A stretch of 6,970 nucleotides of DNA from Saprospiraceae bacterium (lineage in GTDB: Bacteria; Bacteroidota; Bacteroidia; Chitinophagales; Saprospiraceae): positions 1 through 6,970 of the forward strand of contig JAJCYJ010000181.1 in NCBI GenBank assembly GCA_029262975.1, read 5' to 3'. Below, in pieces: positions 1 through 6,669 of the stretch. Numbering within the stretch: position 1 is the stretch's first letter; the number at the start of each line of letters is the position of its first letter. The translations under genes were made by a program, and so were the position numbers. The notes under the pieces are model-generated. The model was not told the DNA's origin, searched no databases, and saw only the letters and a list, made by a program, of their open reading frames with translations.

Positions 1-192
1 AGCTTCCTGTCCAATATATACATGACAAAATCCTCTAATCTTTTGCTGAGAGTAGCCCATCAATGCTCTCTCTTCAAACTTTCTTACACGCAACATTACC
101 TCATACCATTTTAGATATGTCTCTTTGCTGTAAGGAACCGCCTTCTTGGACGTACTTTTTTTTCCCGTTGATTTTTTGATGGCTACTGTCAT
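1..192 (-). CDS. pdhA: Pyruvate dehydrogenase E1 component alpha subunit, N-terminal part (partial)
   Basis: Only the first 64 codons lie in the window; the gene continues past the left edge. The reading frame starts at the ATG complementary to 190-192. After a Lys/Ser/Thr-rich leader of about 20 residues comes the segment KETYLKWYEVMLRVRKFEER and then QQKIRGFCHVYIGQEA. This is the characteristic N-terminal run of the thiamine-diphosphate-dependent E1-alpha subunit of pyruvate dehydrogenase. Known role: with E1-beta it decarboxylates pyruvate and transfers the acetyl group to the lipoyl domain of E2, in the cytoplasm. The QQKIRGFCH run favours pyruvate over branched-chain 2-oxoacid dehydrogenase. 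The thiamine-diphosphate-binding motif is outside the window, so that cannot be confirmed here. A good promoter lies about 70 nt upstream. The gene is divergent from recF. Confidence 0.88.
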   Translation of the reverse strand, partial: MTVAIKKSTGKKSTSKKAVPYSKETYLKWYEVMLRVRKFEERALMGYSQQKIRGFCHVYIGQEA

Positions 193-477
193 ACTGTATA
201 TTTCTCTAAGTTTTAACTATTGTGGCTCTGACTTGGCTGTCATTTGATGACTTCTAATCTTGCAAAAGTAGACAATTATTAAGACTTTCAAATCCAATAG
301 ATATAGTCTTTCCTCAGATGTTTTGGTTGATGATTATTCTTATTATTCAGAGATTATCGCATAAAAACAATCCTGAACATGTGCTATTTCTATTAGATAG
401 TGTCAATCGATATCTTATTATACGACATCTAGTTAAGTCCTTTAAAATGAGATCTTTGAACTTCACTCTTTGAATGA
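193..477. other. Divergent intergenic region between pdhA and recF
   Basis: This AT-rich spacer of 285 nt contains the pdhA promoter on the minus strand (263-292). On the plus strand I found no full promoter match for recF. The nearest is GATCTTTG at 451-458, one base off the -7 consensus and without a -33 partner. I see no RNA gene, no conserved small ORF and no strong hairpin. recF must be transcribed from somewhere in this stretch, so its promoter is either degenerate or of another class. Confidence 0.5.
263..292 (-). promoter_or_regulatory. Bacteroidota-type promoter for pdhA
   Basis: Read on the minus strand, TTTG (289-292) is followed by an 18-nt spacer and TACTTTTG (263-270). This is an exact match to the Bacteroidota primary sigma-factor consensus TTTG / TAnnTTTG with near-ideal spacing. 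Transcription would start a few bases further on, around 255-258, leaving a leader of about 65 nt before the pdhA ATG at 192. The leader shows no Shine-Dalgarno sequence, which is usual in this phylum. The assignment is by motif only. Confidence 0.72.
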
Positions 478-1575
478 ATGAATCTTTCGCGAATCAAGCT
501 GACAAACTTTAAAAATTATAGCAAAGCTGACCTGACCTTTGATCAAAAGGTAAATATTATTTATGGGAACAATGGAAGCGGAAAGACTAATTTTCTGGAT
601 GCGATTCATTTTTTATCAGTCTCGAAAAGTTACTTTGGACTTTCTGATAAATATCTTATAAATGGTGACGAAGACTTTTTTAGAATTGAAGGATATTATG
701 AACATGATAAGAAGAATGACTTACTTGTCATTAAGTACAAGCGTGATCAGAAAAGGGACATTCAGATAAATCGTAAAAAGCTTCCCCGAGTCAGTGATTT
801 GATCGGTCGGTTTCCTGTGGTTCTCATAGCACCGGATGACATTAATATTGTAAAAGGAGGAAGTAAAGAACGCCGTGATTATTTCAATAAATGGCTATGT
901 CAAGGGAATTCTGATTACTTATCAAAGTTGATGATTTATAACCGGTTACTTAGACAAAAAGACGCATTGCTCAAAGGTGATTTTCCTCCAAGTCGTCTGG
1001 CGGTCGAATCATTTAATCATAAGATGGCCGAGCTAGCAACAGATTTGCACAAGCATATACTTGAAGCGATGGCTGTTTTTATTCCTCATACTTTGGCCCA
1101 ATATAATTTATTGAGCAATGGAAAAAATGACATTGACATCGTATATATGTCTGAGCTCAGTGATGCAAATATTCCAAAACTATTTGACCATATGATTTCT
1201 GCGGAGATTATGGCCAAAAGGCCCTTGATTGGGGTGCAACGAGATGACTATGATTTTTTAATAGAAGAGAGAGCCTTCAAGAAATATGGATCACAAGGGC
1301 AGATTAAGTCTCTACTGTATAGCTTAAGATTGGCTGAGTTTGCATATTTGAAAGAAAAGTTAGGTCAGATGCCCCTGTTAATATTAGATGACTTTTTTGA
1401 AAAACTCGACAATTCACGCTTGTCAGCGCTATTGACCATGATCAATCAGGGTGACTTTGGACAGGTATTTCTGAGTGATACGGAATTAAACCGGTCAAAA
1501 GAGATTTTCCAGAAAAGAGGGATTAGTTTTGGTGCTTATTTCGTTGAAGATGGTACCTTAGAACGAATTGAATAG
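478..1575 (+). CDS. recF: DNA replication and repair protein RecF
   Basis: RecF is an SMC/ABC-like ATPase that binds at single-strand/double-strand DNA junctions and, with RecO and RecR, helps load RecA onto gapped DNA. The 365-residue length is normal for the family (E. coli RecF has 357). Visible motifs are the N-terminal strand MNLSRIKLTNFKNY, Walker A GNNGSGKT (30-37), the ABC signature region YGSQGQIKS (270-278), and Walker B LLILDD (300-305) followed by the D-loop-like FFEKLD. The start is fixed: an in-frame TGA (475-477) directly abuts the ATG at 478, and the conserved first strand begins at once. A second, out-of-frame ATG lies at 474. dciA follows after 78 nt on the same strand, a pairing familiar in Bacteroidota, and the two may be co-transcribed. 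dnaA and dnaN are not beside it in this window. All catalytic motifs look intact. Confidence 0.95.
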   Translation: MNLSRIKLTNFKNYSKADLTFDQKVNIIYGNNGSGKTNFLDAIHFLSVSKSYFGLSDKYLINGDEDFFRIEGYYEHDKKNDLLVIKYKRDQKRDIQINRKKLPRVSDLIGRFPVVLIAPDDINIVKGGSKERRDYFNKWLCQGNSDYLSKLMIYNRLLRQKDALLKGDFPPSRLAVESFNHKMAELATDLHKHILEAMAVFIPHTLAQYNLLSNGKNDIDIVYMSELSDANIPKLFDHMISAEIMAKRPLIGVQRDDYDFLIEERAFKKYGSQGQIKSLLYSLRLAEFAYLKEKLGQMPLLILDDFFEKLDNSRLSALLTMINQGDFGQVFLSDTELNRSKEIFQKRGISFGAYFVEDGTLERIE

Positions 1576-1653
1576 CAGCAGATTCAGTATTCCTAATATT
1601 TCAAAATTCGGTACAAATGCTTGGCCTTTTCGAATGAACCAAATTTCGCATGA

Positions 1654-1935
1654 ATGGATTTACACATAAGAGACGTACTTAAGAAATATATCAAACAAGA
1701 CAAGCGGGTAGGAGATGCCTACTATACACAGAAAATAAATTCATTTTGGAAAATGGAGTTGGGCGACAGTATTAATTCGCGTACCAGTGAACTAAGGTAT
1801 AAAAACGGAAAACTATCCATATCTGTTACTTCTGCTCCTCTCAGACATGAGTTATTTAATAACCGCGAAAAATTGATTATCCGTATTAATGCCTTCCTGA
1901 AAGAAGACATTGTGCACGTGATCGACTTATCTTGA
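1654..1935 (+). CDS. dciA: DciA-like DUF721 protein (replicative helicase loader family)
   Basis: This 93-residue protein is a single DUF721 domain, the usual size in Bacteroidota. The conserved Trp is at residue 32 in NSFWKMELGDSI. The core is KNGKLSISVTSAPLRHEL (50-67) followed by NNREKLIIRINAFLKED and a C-terminal beta strand VHVIDL. DciA proteins are known in other bacteria as the ancestral loader or helper of the DnaB replicative helicase; DnaB loading by this protein is inferred from the family. The position just after recF, in the same orientation, supports the call. The start is pinned, because an in-frame TGA (1651-1653) touches the ATG at 1654 and an out-of-frame ATG sits 4 nt upstream at 1650. 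No Shine-Dalgarno or convincing separate promoter is visible, so read-through from recF is the likeliest expression route. Confidence 0.88.
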   Translation: MDLHIRDVLKKYIKQDKRVGDAYYTQKINSFWKMELGDSINSRTSELRYKNGKLSISVTSAPLRHELFNNREKLIIRINAFLKEDIVHVIDLS

Positions 1936-1981
1936 GCAATCAAAAAGCAGACTTATTGCTAGCTCCTAATCCGGCTAACCT

Positions 1982-3664
1982 TTAGGCTCGTATTTTGCCA
2001 TCCCGTTTTCCGGACTTTATTTTCTTCTTGCCTTTCATCTGAGTTGCAACAATGTATGCCTTAGCAATGTCTACGATCCCCCCAGTGACTGAGAGACTTG
2101 AAAAAGGAACAAGATCTTCGGTACCAGGTTTCTTTACAAGAGTTTCTATGGGTGTAGCAGACTCCATCATTGCTTTCTTAACTTGTTCTGCAGTCAGGGT
2201 CGGAAAATGAGACCTTAAGATAGCCGCTATCCCTGATATAACAGGTGCCGCCATACTGGTACCCTGTTGAACTTCGTAATTATTATTTGGCACAGTCGAC
2301 AACATCATTACGCCAGGAGCAAAAATATCAACATCCTTATTACTATAGTTTGAAAAATCAGCAACCATATCCGATCCTGATGAAGGAGCTGATGCTCCTA
2401 TAGTAATATAGTTCTTGGGTTGTTTCTTTCTGAAAAAGAGAAAGCCTTTTGGTTTTTTAAAATAATCATTCGGATAATTTTCAGCTTCTTCAAGATTTTC
2501 TGAGGAATTGCCTGCGGCATGAACTATAAGAACATCATTTTTTTCTGCGAATCTTATAGCTTCATCCACCACTTCTTTCTCAGGGGAAGCCCCTTTGCCA
2601 AATGACATATTAATTATAGAAGCTCCGTTTTCCACGGCATATCTGATCGCATTGGCTACATCTTTGTCCCGTTCGTCACCGTCTGGTACAGCTCTGATCA
2701 CCATAATTCTTACATTTTCTGCAATGCCATTAATACCTATGTCATTATTACGAGACGCTGCTATGATGCCTGCCACATGAGTGCCATGCATGGCATCTGG
2801 CCCTTCCACCAAGTTATTTCCATAATAACGTTCTTTGAGATCACTATAATTATCGCCAACTATTCCACGAGGATCAAAATCAGGATTCCAACCATATTTA
2901 AATTTACTTCCAAAATATGCTAACCCGTCTTCAAGGGGTCCCAACAAATCTTTTCTTAATTCAGCACCGCTCGGTATAGATCCAGTTTGCTCGAGATAAA
3001 AGTTGAAAATGTTGGCTGCAAATGCATCATTTGGGTTGAAAGAAGTGGATAGCGAATCAAGCAAATTTTCATCTAGTACAAATTCTTCTTCCAGATTCTC
3101 AATGTGATTGACAACACTCTCAAAGACCTGGTATTTCTCCTCAAATCCCTGGTATTGAGATTTAGAATTCTTGACCTCATTTTCTATTCTTTTACCATAC
3201 TTGACATATGTATCATATTCTTCTCTTTGCTTGTCTTTAAGCATGGCTGGATTAACATTTTTAAATTTTTCTCGGAATTTGGCGTAAAGACGCGTCATTT
3301 CGTATGTATCAGCACTAACTTGACTGCCATCTGGTCCTCCGATAAAATTCCACCCATTTATATCATCTACATATCCATTCTCATCGTCGTCTATACCGTT
3401 ATCAGGCACTTCATCACTATTCACCCAGATTACATCTTTAAGATCTTCATGTTCTATGTCAATACCTGAATCAATAACGGCAACAATCACCGGTCTTCCT
3501 ATTTTGCTCTTCAGGATCTTGGCATATATTGCATCAGTACCCAAGTTATAGGGCATCTCATCAGATTTATCCTGTTGATACCAATTGACCGATTGAGCTG
3601 TCAAATTCACCGAAAACATCTGACAAATCATCAATATTGCGAGAACGAAAATTTTAAATTTCAT
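1982..3664 (-). CDS. Secreted S8 (subtilisin-family) serine peptidase with large Asp-His insertion
   Basis: This is a 560-residue exported subtilase. The N-terminus is a Sec signal peptide: Lys2 and Lys4, a hydrophobic core over about residues 5-20, and likely cleavage near LTAQ (21-24). The catalytic triad is complete: Asp65 in VIDSGID, His293 in HGTHVAG and Ser470 in GTSMAAP, with the oxyanion Asn386 in AAGNSSEN. An acidic Asp/Asn-rich loop (86-103, with NGIDDDENGYVDD) looks Ca2+-binding. Asp and His are 228 residues apart, against about 32 in subtilisin, because of an inserted highly charged, probably helical segment (roughly 121-255). There is no I9-type propeptide between the signal peptide and the catalytic domain. 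The C-terminus is a short Lys/Arg-rich tail rather than a recognisable type IX secretion domain. It probably acts in the periplasm or outside the cell; the substrate is unknown. It is convergent with dciA and divergent from recQ. Confidence 0.93.
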   Translation of the reverse strand: MKFKIFVLAILMICQMFSVNLTAQSVNWYQQDKSDEMPYNLGTDAIYAKILKSKIGRPVIVAVIDSGIDIEHEDLKDVIWVNSDEVPDNGIDDDENGYVDDINGWNFIGGPDGSQVSADTYEMTRLYAKFREKFKNVNPAMLKDKQREEYDTYVKYGKRIENEVKNSKSQYQGFEEKYQVFESVVNHIENLEEEFVLDENLLDSLSTSFNPNDAFAANIFNFYLEQTGSIPSGAELRKDLLGPLEDGLAYFGSKFKYGWNPDFDPRGIVGDNYSDLKERYYGNNLVEGPDAMHGTHVAGIIAASRNNDIGINGIAENVRIMVIRAVPDGDERDKDVANAIRYAVENGASIINMSFGKGASPEKEVVDEAIRFAEKNDVLIVHAAGNSSENLEEAENYPNDYFKKPKGFLFFRKKQPKNYITIGASAPSSGSDMVADFSNYSNKDVDIFAPGVMMLSTVPNNNYEVQQGTSMAAPVISGIAAILRSHFPTLTAEQVKKAMMESATPIETLVKKPGTEDLVPFSSLSVTGGIVDIAKAYIVATQMKGKKKIKSGKRDGKIRA

Positions 3665-3706
3665 ATGAATGTTTAATATGAATAAGAGAGATCGATTAAT
3701 CTTTCA

Positions 3707-3737
3707 TTTTAGCATAATGAGTAATAGATTAGCTTTG
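3707..3737 (+). promoter_or_regulatory. Probable Bacteroidota-type promoter for recQ and the downstream glycosyltransferase
   Basis: TAGCTTTG (3730-3737) matches the -7 consensus TAnnTTTG exactly. Exactly 19 nt upstream is TTTT (3707-3710), three of four bases of the -33 element TTTG. Transcription would begin near 3743-3746, giving a leader of about 30 nt before the TTG start of recQ at 3773. It would also serve the glycosyltransferase gene, which overlaps recQ. The call is by motif only. Confidence 0.6.
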
Positions 3738-3772
3738 TTCTCACATCTGCGATTTTAACAAATTAATAAAGC

Positions 3773-5581
3773 TTGACAGAATCATTCCTTATCGAAGATG
3801 CGTTAAAAGCGCTGCAAAAGTATTGGAATTATTCAAATTTCCGAGAGAGACAAGCGGAAGTAATTAACAATTTGTCTCGTGGCGAGAATTTGATAGCCCT
3901 TTTGCCAACAGGAGGAGGTAAATCTATATGTTACCAGATTCCGGCAATATTACATACGGATTTGTCGATTGTTATTTCACCCCTTATTTCTCTAATGGAA
4001 GATCAGGTCTCTGATTTAAAATCCAGAAACATAAGAGCCGAAGCAATTCATAGTGGTCACACATGGGGCAATATTGACAGAATTCTTGATAACTGTGTTT
4101 ATGGAGATATCAAGATACTTTATGTATCCCCCGAGCGTCTTCAGCATCCTTTATTCAAGGAAAGGGTTCTCAAAATGAACATTTCATTAGTCGCAGTAGA
4201 TGAGGCACATTGTATCTCCCAATGGGGACACGACTTCAGACCATCTTATCTGGAAATCAGTCAATTTATAGATGAAGTCAGTCCAAAACAAATAATAGCA
4301 CTAACTGCCACTGCTACGGACAAAGTGCTATCAGAACTAGTGAAACTTATCTTCAGACGGCCACCCGTCATTATAAAAGGAAGTTTTAGAAGGGACAATA
4401 TTTCAATTAGAATTAAGGAAACTGAAGATAAAATAGGCGTTTTGTTAAAACTTTGTGCTCAAGGATATAAAACGATAATATATGTACGCAGTCGACGCCA
4501 GGTTCAAATGATCGCCAAGACTCTGACGAATCATGGGAGAGCTGCTGCTTACTATCACGCAGGACTATCGTTTAAAGAAAAAAGTAAAATCCAAGAAAGA
4601 TTCAAGTTAGGAAAATTGCAGATTGTCGCTGCGACTAATGCTTTTGGAATGGGTATAGATATCTCAGATATCCAACGTGTTATACATTTTGATATCCCAC
4701 CCTCAATTGAGGAATATTATCAGGAAATTGGAAGGGCAGGAAGGGATGGCAAATTATCCTATGCAGACTTCCTAATTGGAAAGAATGATAAAAAATATAA
4801 TAAGCAAAAAGTTAAGGATAGTTTCCCGCCTCTTGATTTTGCTAATAAAGTTTATAAATTTATACATGTTCATTTCAATATTGGTTTGCATGAAGGGGAA
4901 GGAATGACCAAGCCTGTTAAGATTGAAAAACTTGCAAGCAAATTTGGAATACCTAATAAGAAACTGATAAATGCCTTAAGGTTATGGCAGAAATTAGGTG
5001 TTTGGGAAGTTGTGGAAGATGCCAGAAGCAGAACTTATTGCGCAATCACCTTGAGTCCCCAGGAAATTAGAAAAGAAGAAAACCGTTTAGAGGATAGTTA
5101 TTTTGTCCTGGATTATTTTATGCGGCATTACGAACAACTATTCACGGGATGGATTCAATTGGACATTGAGAGAGATGCCAAAAGAATGAAAATACCATTA
5201 ACGGAGTTGAATGACAAACTCGATTATTTGTGTGGCTTAAAGTATTTGAAGATATATAAACTTGAACCTGGAACCAAGATTAATTTTTTAAAGAACCGAA
5301 TCTCCAGTCATTATCTAGAAGAGTTTAAATTGAAATACGACCATTTGAAAAAGATGTCTGAAGAGAGATCAAAAGGAATCTCGGGATTTTTGGAATCTCA
5401 GGAGTGTCGAATGTCCTATATTCTGTCTTACTTTGGCGAAATTGAGCATAAGAATTGTGGTATGTGTGATATATGCAATGCACATTTAAAGTTAGATAAT
5501 GTGACTTCGGATATTGAAATTCAGAGGCGATATAATGAACAACACGCTCTTCGAAATCAACATTTAAGAAACATTGAATGA
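3773..5581 (+). CDS. recQ: RecQ-family ATP-dependent DNA helicase (short form, C-terminal Cys cluster)
   Basis: RecQ is a 3'-5' superfamily 2 DNA helicase acting in recombination and fork repair. In this 602-residue protein the helicase motifs run in order: motif 0 F23-R24-xx-Q27, motif I PTGGGKS (45-51), DEAH (143-146) with the RecQ aromatic loop ISQWGHDFRPSY, LTATAT (177-182), IIYVRSRR (235-242), TNAFGMGID (288-296) and QEIGRAGRDG (317-326). A winged-helix-like region spans roughly 350-510. The likely zinc cluster, Cys544, Cys562, Cys565 and Cys568 (CGMCDIC), sits near the C-terminus rather than just after the helicase core, and there is no HRDC domain. The start is TTG: two in-frame TAA codons (3764-3769) lie just upstream, and the first downstream in-frame ATG is far inside motif Ia. 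The stop overlaps the next gene by 4 nt. Confidence 0.95.
   Translation: MTESFLIEDALKALQKYWNYSNFRERQAEVINNLSRGENLIALLPTGGGKSICYQIPAILHTDLSIVISPLISLMEDQVSDLKSRNIRAEAIHSGHTWGNIDRILDNCVYGDIKILYVSPERLQHPLFKERVLKMNISLVAVDEAHCISQWGHDFRPSYLEISQFIDEVSPKQIIALTATATDKVLSELVKLIFRRPPVIIKGSFRRDNISIRIKETEDKIGVLLKLCAQGYKTIIYVRSRRQVQMIAKTLTNHGRAAAYYHAGLSFKEKSKIQERFKLGKLQIVAATNAFGMGIDISDIQRVIHFDIPPSIEEYYQEIGRAGRDGKLSYADFLIGKNDKKYNKQKVKDSFPPLDFANKVYKFIHVHFNIGLHEGEGMTKPVKIEKLASKFGIPNKKLINALRLWQKLGVWEVVEDARSRTYCAITLSPQEIRKEENRLEDSYFVLDYFMRHYEQLFTGWIQLDIERDAKRMKIPLTELNDKLDYLCGLKYLKIYKLEPGTKINFLKNRISSHYLEEFKLKYDHLKKMSEERSKGISGFLESQECRMSYILSYFGEIEHKNCGMCDICNAHLKLDNVTSDIEIQRRYNEQHALRNQHLRNIE
5578..5581 (+). promoter_or_regulatory. 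ATGA stop-start overlap coupling recQ to the glycosyltransferase
   Basis: The four bases ATGA hold both the ATG of the glycosyltransferase (5578-5580) and the TGA of recQ (5579-5581). Such overlaps usually imply one transcript and translational coupling by terminating ribosomes. No Shine-Dalgarno sequence lies in the end of recQ, so re-initiation would be the expected route. Confidence 0.7.
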
Positions 5582-6669
5582 AACACAGGCATTATGATCT
5601 TATCTGCCTTGTTTCTAATGATCTGAACACAGATCGAAGAATAATCAGAACTTGTAATGCACTTTTCGATAAGGGTTGGAAAGTACTTCTTCTTGGGAGA
5701 AAATTAAAAACTTCTTTACAGTTAACGCATCAAAATTTTGATCAGGAAAGGGTTGTTTGCAGGAATAATCATGGTCCTTTTTTCTATTTGGAATTATTAT
5801 TTCAATTTAGAAAAAAACTAAAACATAATAGTTTTGATCGCATTTTATTTGTAGATCTGGATACTGTAGGCACTTCCTTTTTAATTAGAAAAAGAAAGGC
5901 CCTCTTTTATATGGATCTTCATGAATATTTTGAAAACACTCCTGAGTTATATAATAAGCCCATAAAGAAGTTCATATGGGCAATGATAGGTATTTTCTCT
6001 AAGCACAGAATGGATAGGATATACACAGTTAACGAGAGTTTGGCAAATATTTTTTCGAAAAAATATAACAGATCAGTTAATGCAATAATGAATGTACCTG
6101 AATATCTGCCTTTCAAGAAGCGGGTTTTATCTGTTCCTTTAGAGACGGTTTATTTAGGAGTATTAAATCCAGGTAGGGGGTTAGAACAGATTGTGGACAC
6201 CGTTAAAAAACGCAATGATGTGCGATGCACGATCATAGGAGGAGGGCCATTAGAAAATGAGTTAATAGAGAGGGCTGATGGAGCTACTAATATCGTCTTT
6301 ATGGGAGTCAAAGATCCCTCAGAAATTCATGATATCATGAGCAATGCCATGATAGGCTGGAATTTATTAGAAAGTAAAAGTCAAAGCTATTACTATTCTT
6401 TGGCCAACAAATTTTTCGACTATATATTAAATGGAATCCCTGTTATCACAATGGATTTCCCTGAGTACAAAAAGATAATTGACGAATGGTCTTGCGGGAT
6501 ATTGATAAATGAACTTACAAATGAATCAATCAATGATGTACTAAATACACTACTTTCCAATAGAGCACAATGGATCAATATGCATCAGGCCTGTGCCGAA
6601 ATGGGGCAAACCTACAATTGGACAATTGAGTCTGAAAAACTTCTGAAAATATATGGCCTAATCAAATAA
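5578..6669 (+). CDS. GT4-like glycosyltransferase (GT-B fold)
   Basis: This 363-residue protein resembles the Bacteroidota branch of GT4-type transferases that add a sugar from a nucleotide-activated donor to a glycan or lipid acceptor. The N-terminal Rossmann half starts with LVSNDLNTDRRI (11-22) and holds the acceptor-side segment MDLHEYFENTPEL (112-124), seen in this group as HEYFxxxPEL. The C-terminal donor half begins near YLGVLNPGRGLEQI (192-205), then IIGGGPLENEL (219-229), a loop VFMGVKDPSEIHDIM, and ANKFFDYILNGIPVI (276-290) with DFPEYKKII. The first Glu of the classical EX7E motif is not visible in this region. There is no signal peptide or clear membrane span, so it is probably cytoplasmic, acting at the membrane face. 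Donor and acceptor cannot be told. It is coupled to recQ by a 4-nt overlap, and its last 12 bases overlap the opposing gene. Confidence 0.85.
   Translation: MKHRHYDLICLVSNDLNTDRRIIRTCNALFDKGWKVLLLGRKLKTSLQLTHQNFDQERVVCRNNHGPFFYLELLFQFRKKLKHNSFDRILFVDLDTVGTSFLIRKRKALFYMDLHEYFENTPELYNKPIKKFIWAMIGIFSKHRMDRIYTVNESLANIFSKKYNRSVNAIMNVPEYLPFKKRVLSVPLETVYLGVLNPGRGLEQIVDTVKKRNDVRCTIIGGGPLENELIERADGATNIVFMGVKDPSEIHDIMSNAMIGWNLLESKSQSYYYSLANKFFDYILNGIPVITMDFPEYKKIIDEWSCGILINELTNESINDVLNTLLSNRAQWINMHQACAEMGQTYNWTIESEKLLKIYGLIK

Noticed and set aside
451..458. GATCTTTG as the recF promoter -7 element
   Set aside because: One mismatch to TAnnTTTG and no -33 partner; kept only as a remark in the spacer description.
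1524..1531. TAGTTTTG, an exact -7 element inside the end of recF, as a promoter for dciA
   Set aside because: No TTTG-like -33 element lies at 17-21 nt upstream, and an 8-mer with two free positions is expected by chance in AT-rich coding sequence.
1722..1943. A 73-codon open frame on the minus strand
   Set aside because: It is antisense to dciA, whose conserved DUF721 core is clear, and has no family resemblance of its own.
1935..1960. Possible terminator hairpin between dciA and the peptidase gene
   Set aside because: AGCAAT (1935-1940) can pair with ATTGCT (1955-1960), but the stem is only 6 bp, AT-rich, with a 14-nt loop and no T-tract after it.
2595..2780. A 61-codon open frame on the plus strand
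   Set aside because: It is antisense to the conserved peptidase core containing HGTHVAG and the following helix; no independent support.
3104..3469. A 121-codon open frame on the plus strand
   Set aside because: It lies wholly antisense to the S8 peptidase, which has a full catalytic triad and signal peptide; its hydrophobic translation is what antisense of charged codons gives.
3623..3625. Cys14 of the S8 peptidase as a lipoprotein attachment Cys
   Set aside because: The preceding residues L-M-I do not fit a lipobox (Gly, Ala or Ser expected just before Cys), and the Cys lies in the middle of the hydrophobic core of an ordinary signal peptide.
3759..3766. TTAATTTG on the minus strand as a promoter -7 for the S8 peptidase
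   Set aside because: One mismatch in the critical A and no TTTG at the required distance upstream; it also falls beside the recQ start.
5919..6116. A 65-codon open frame on the minus strand
   Set aside because: It is antisense to the conserved HEYF region of the glycosyltransferase.
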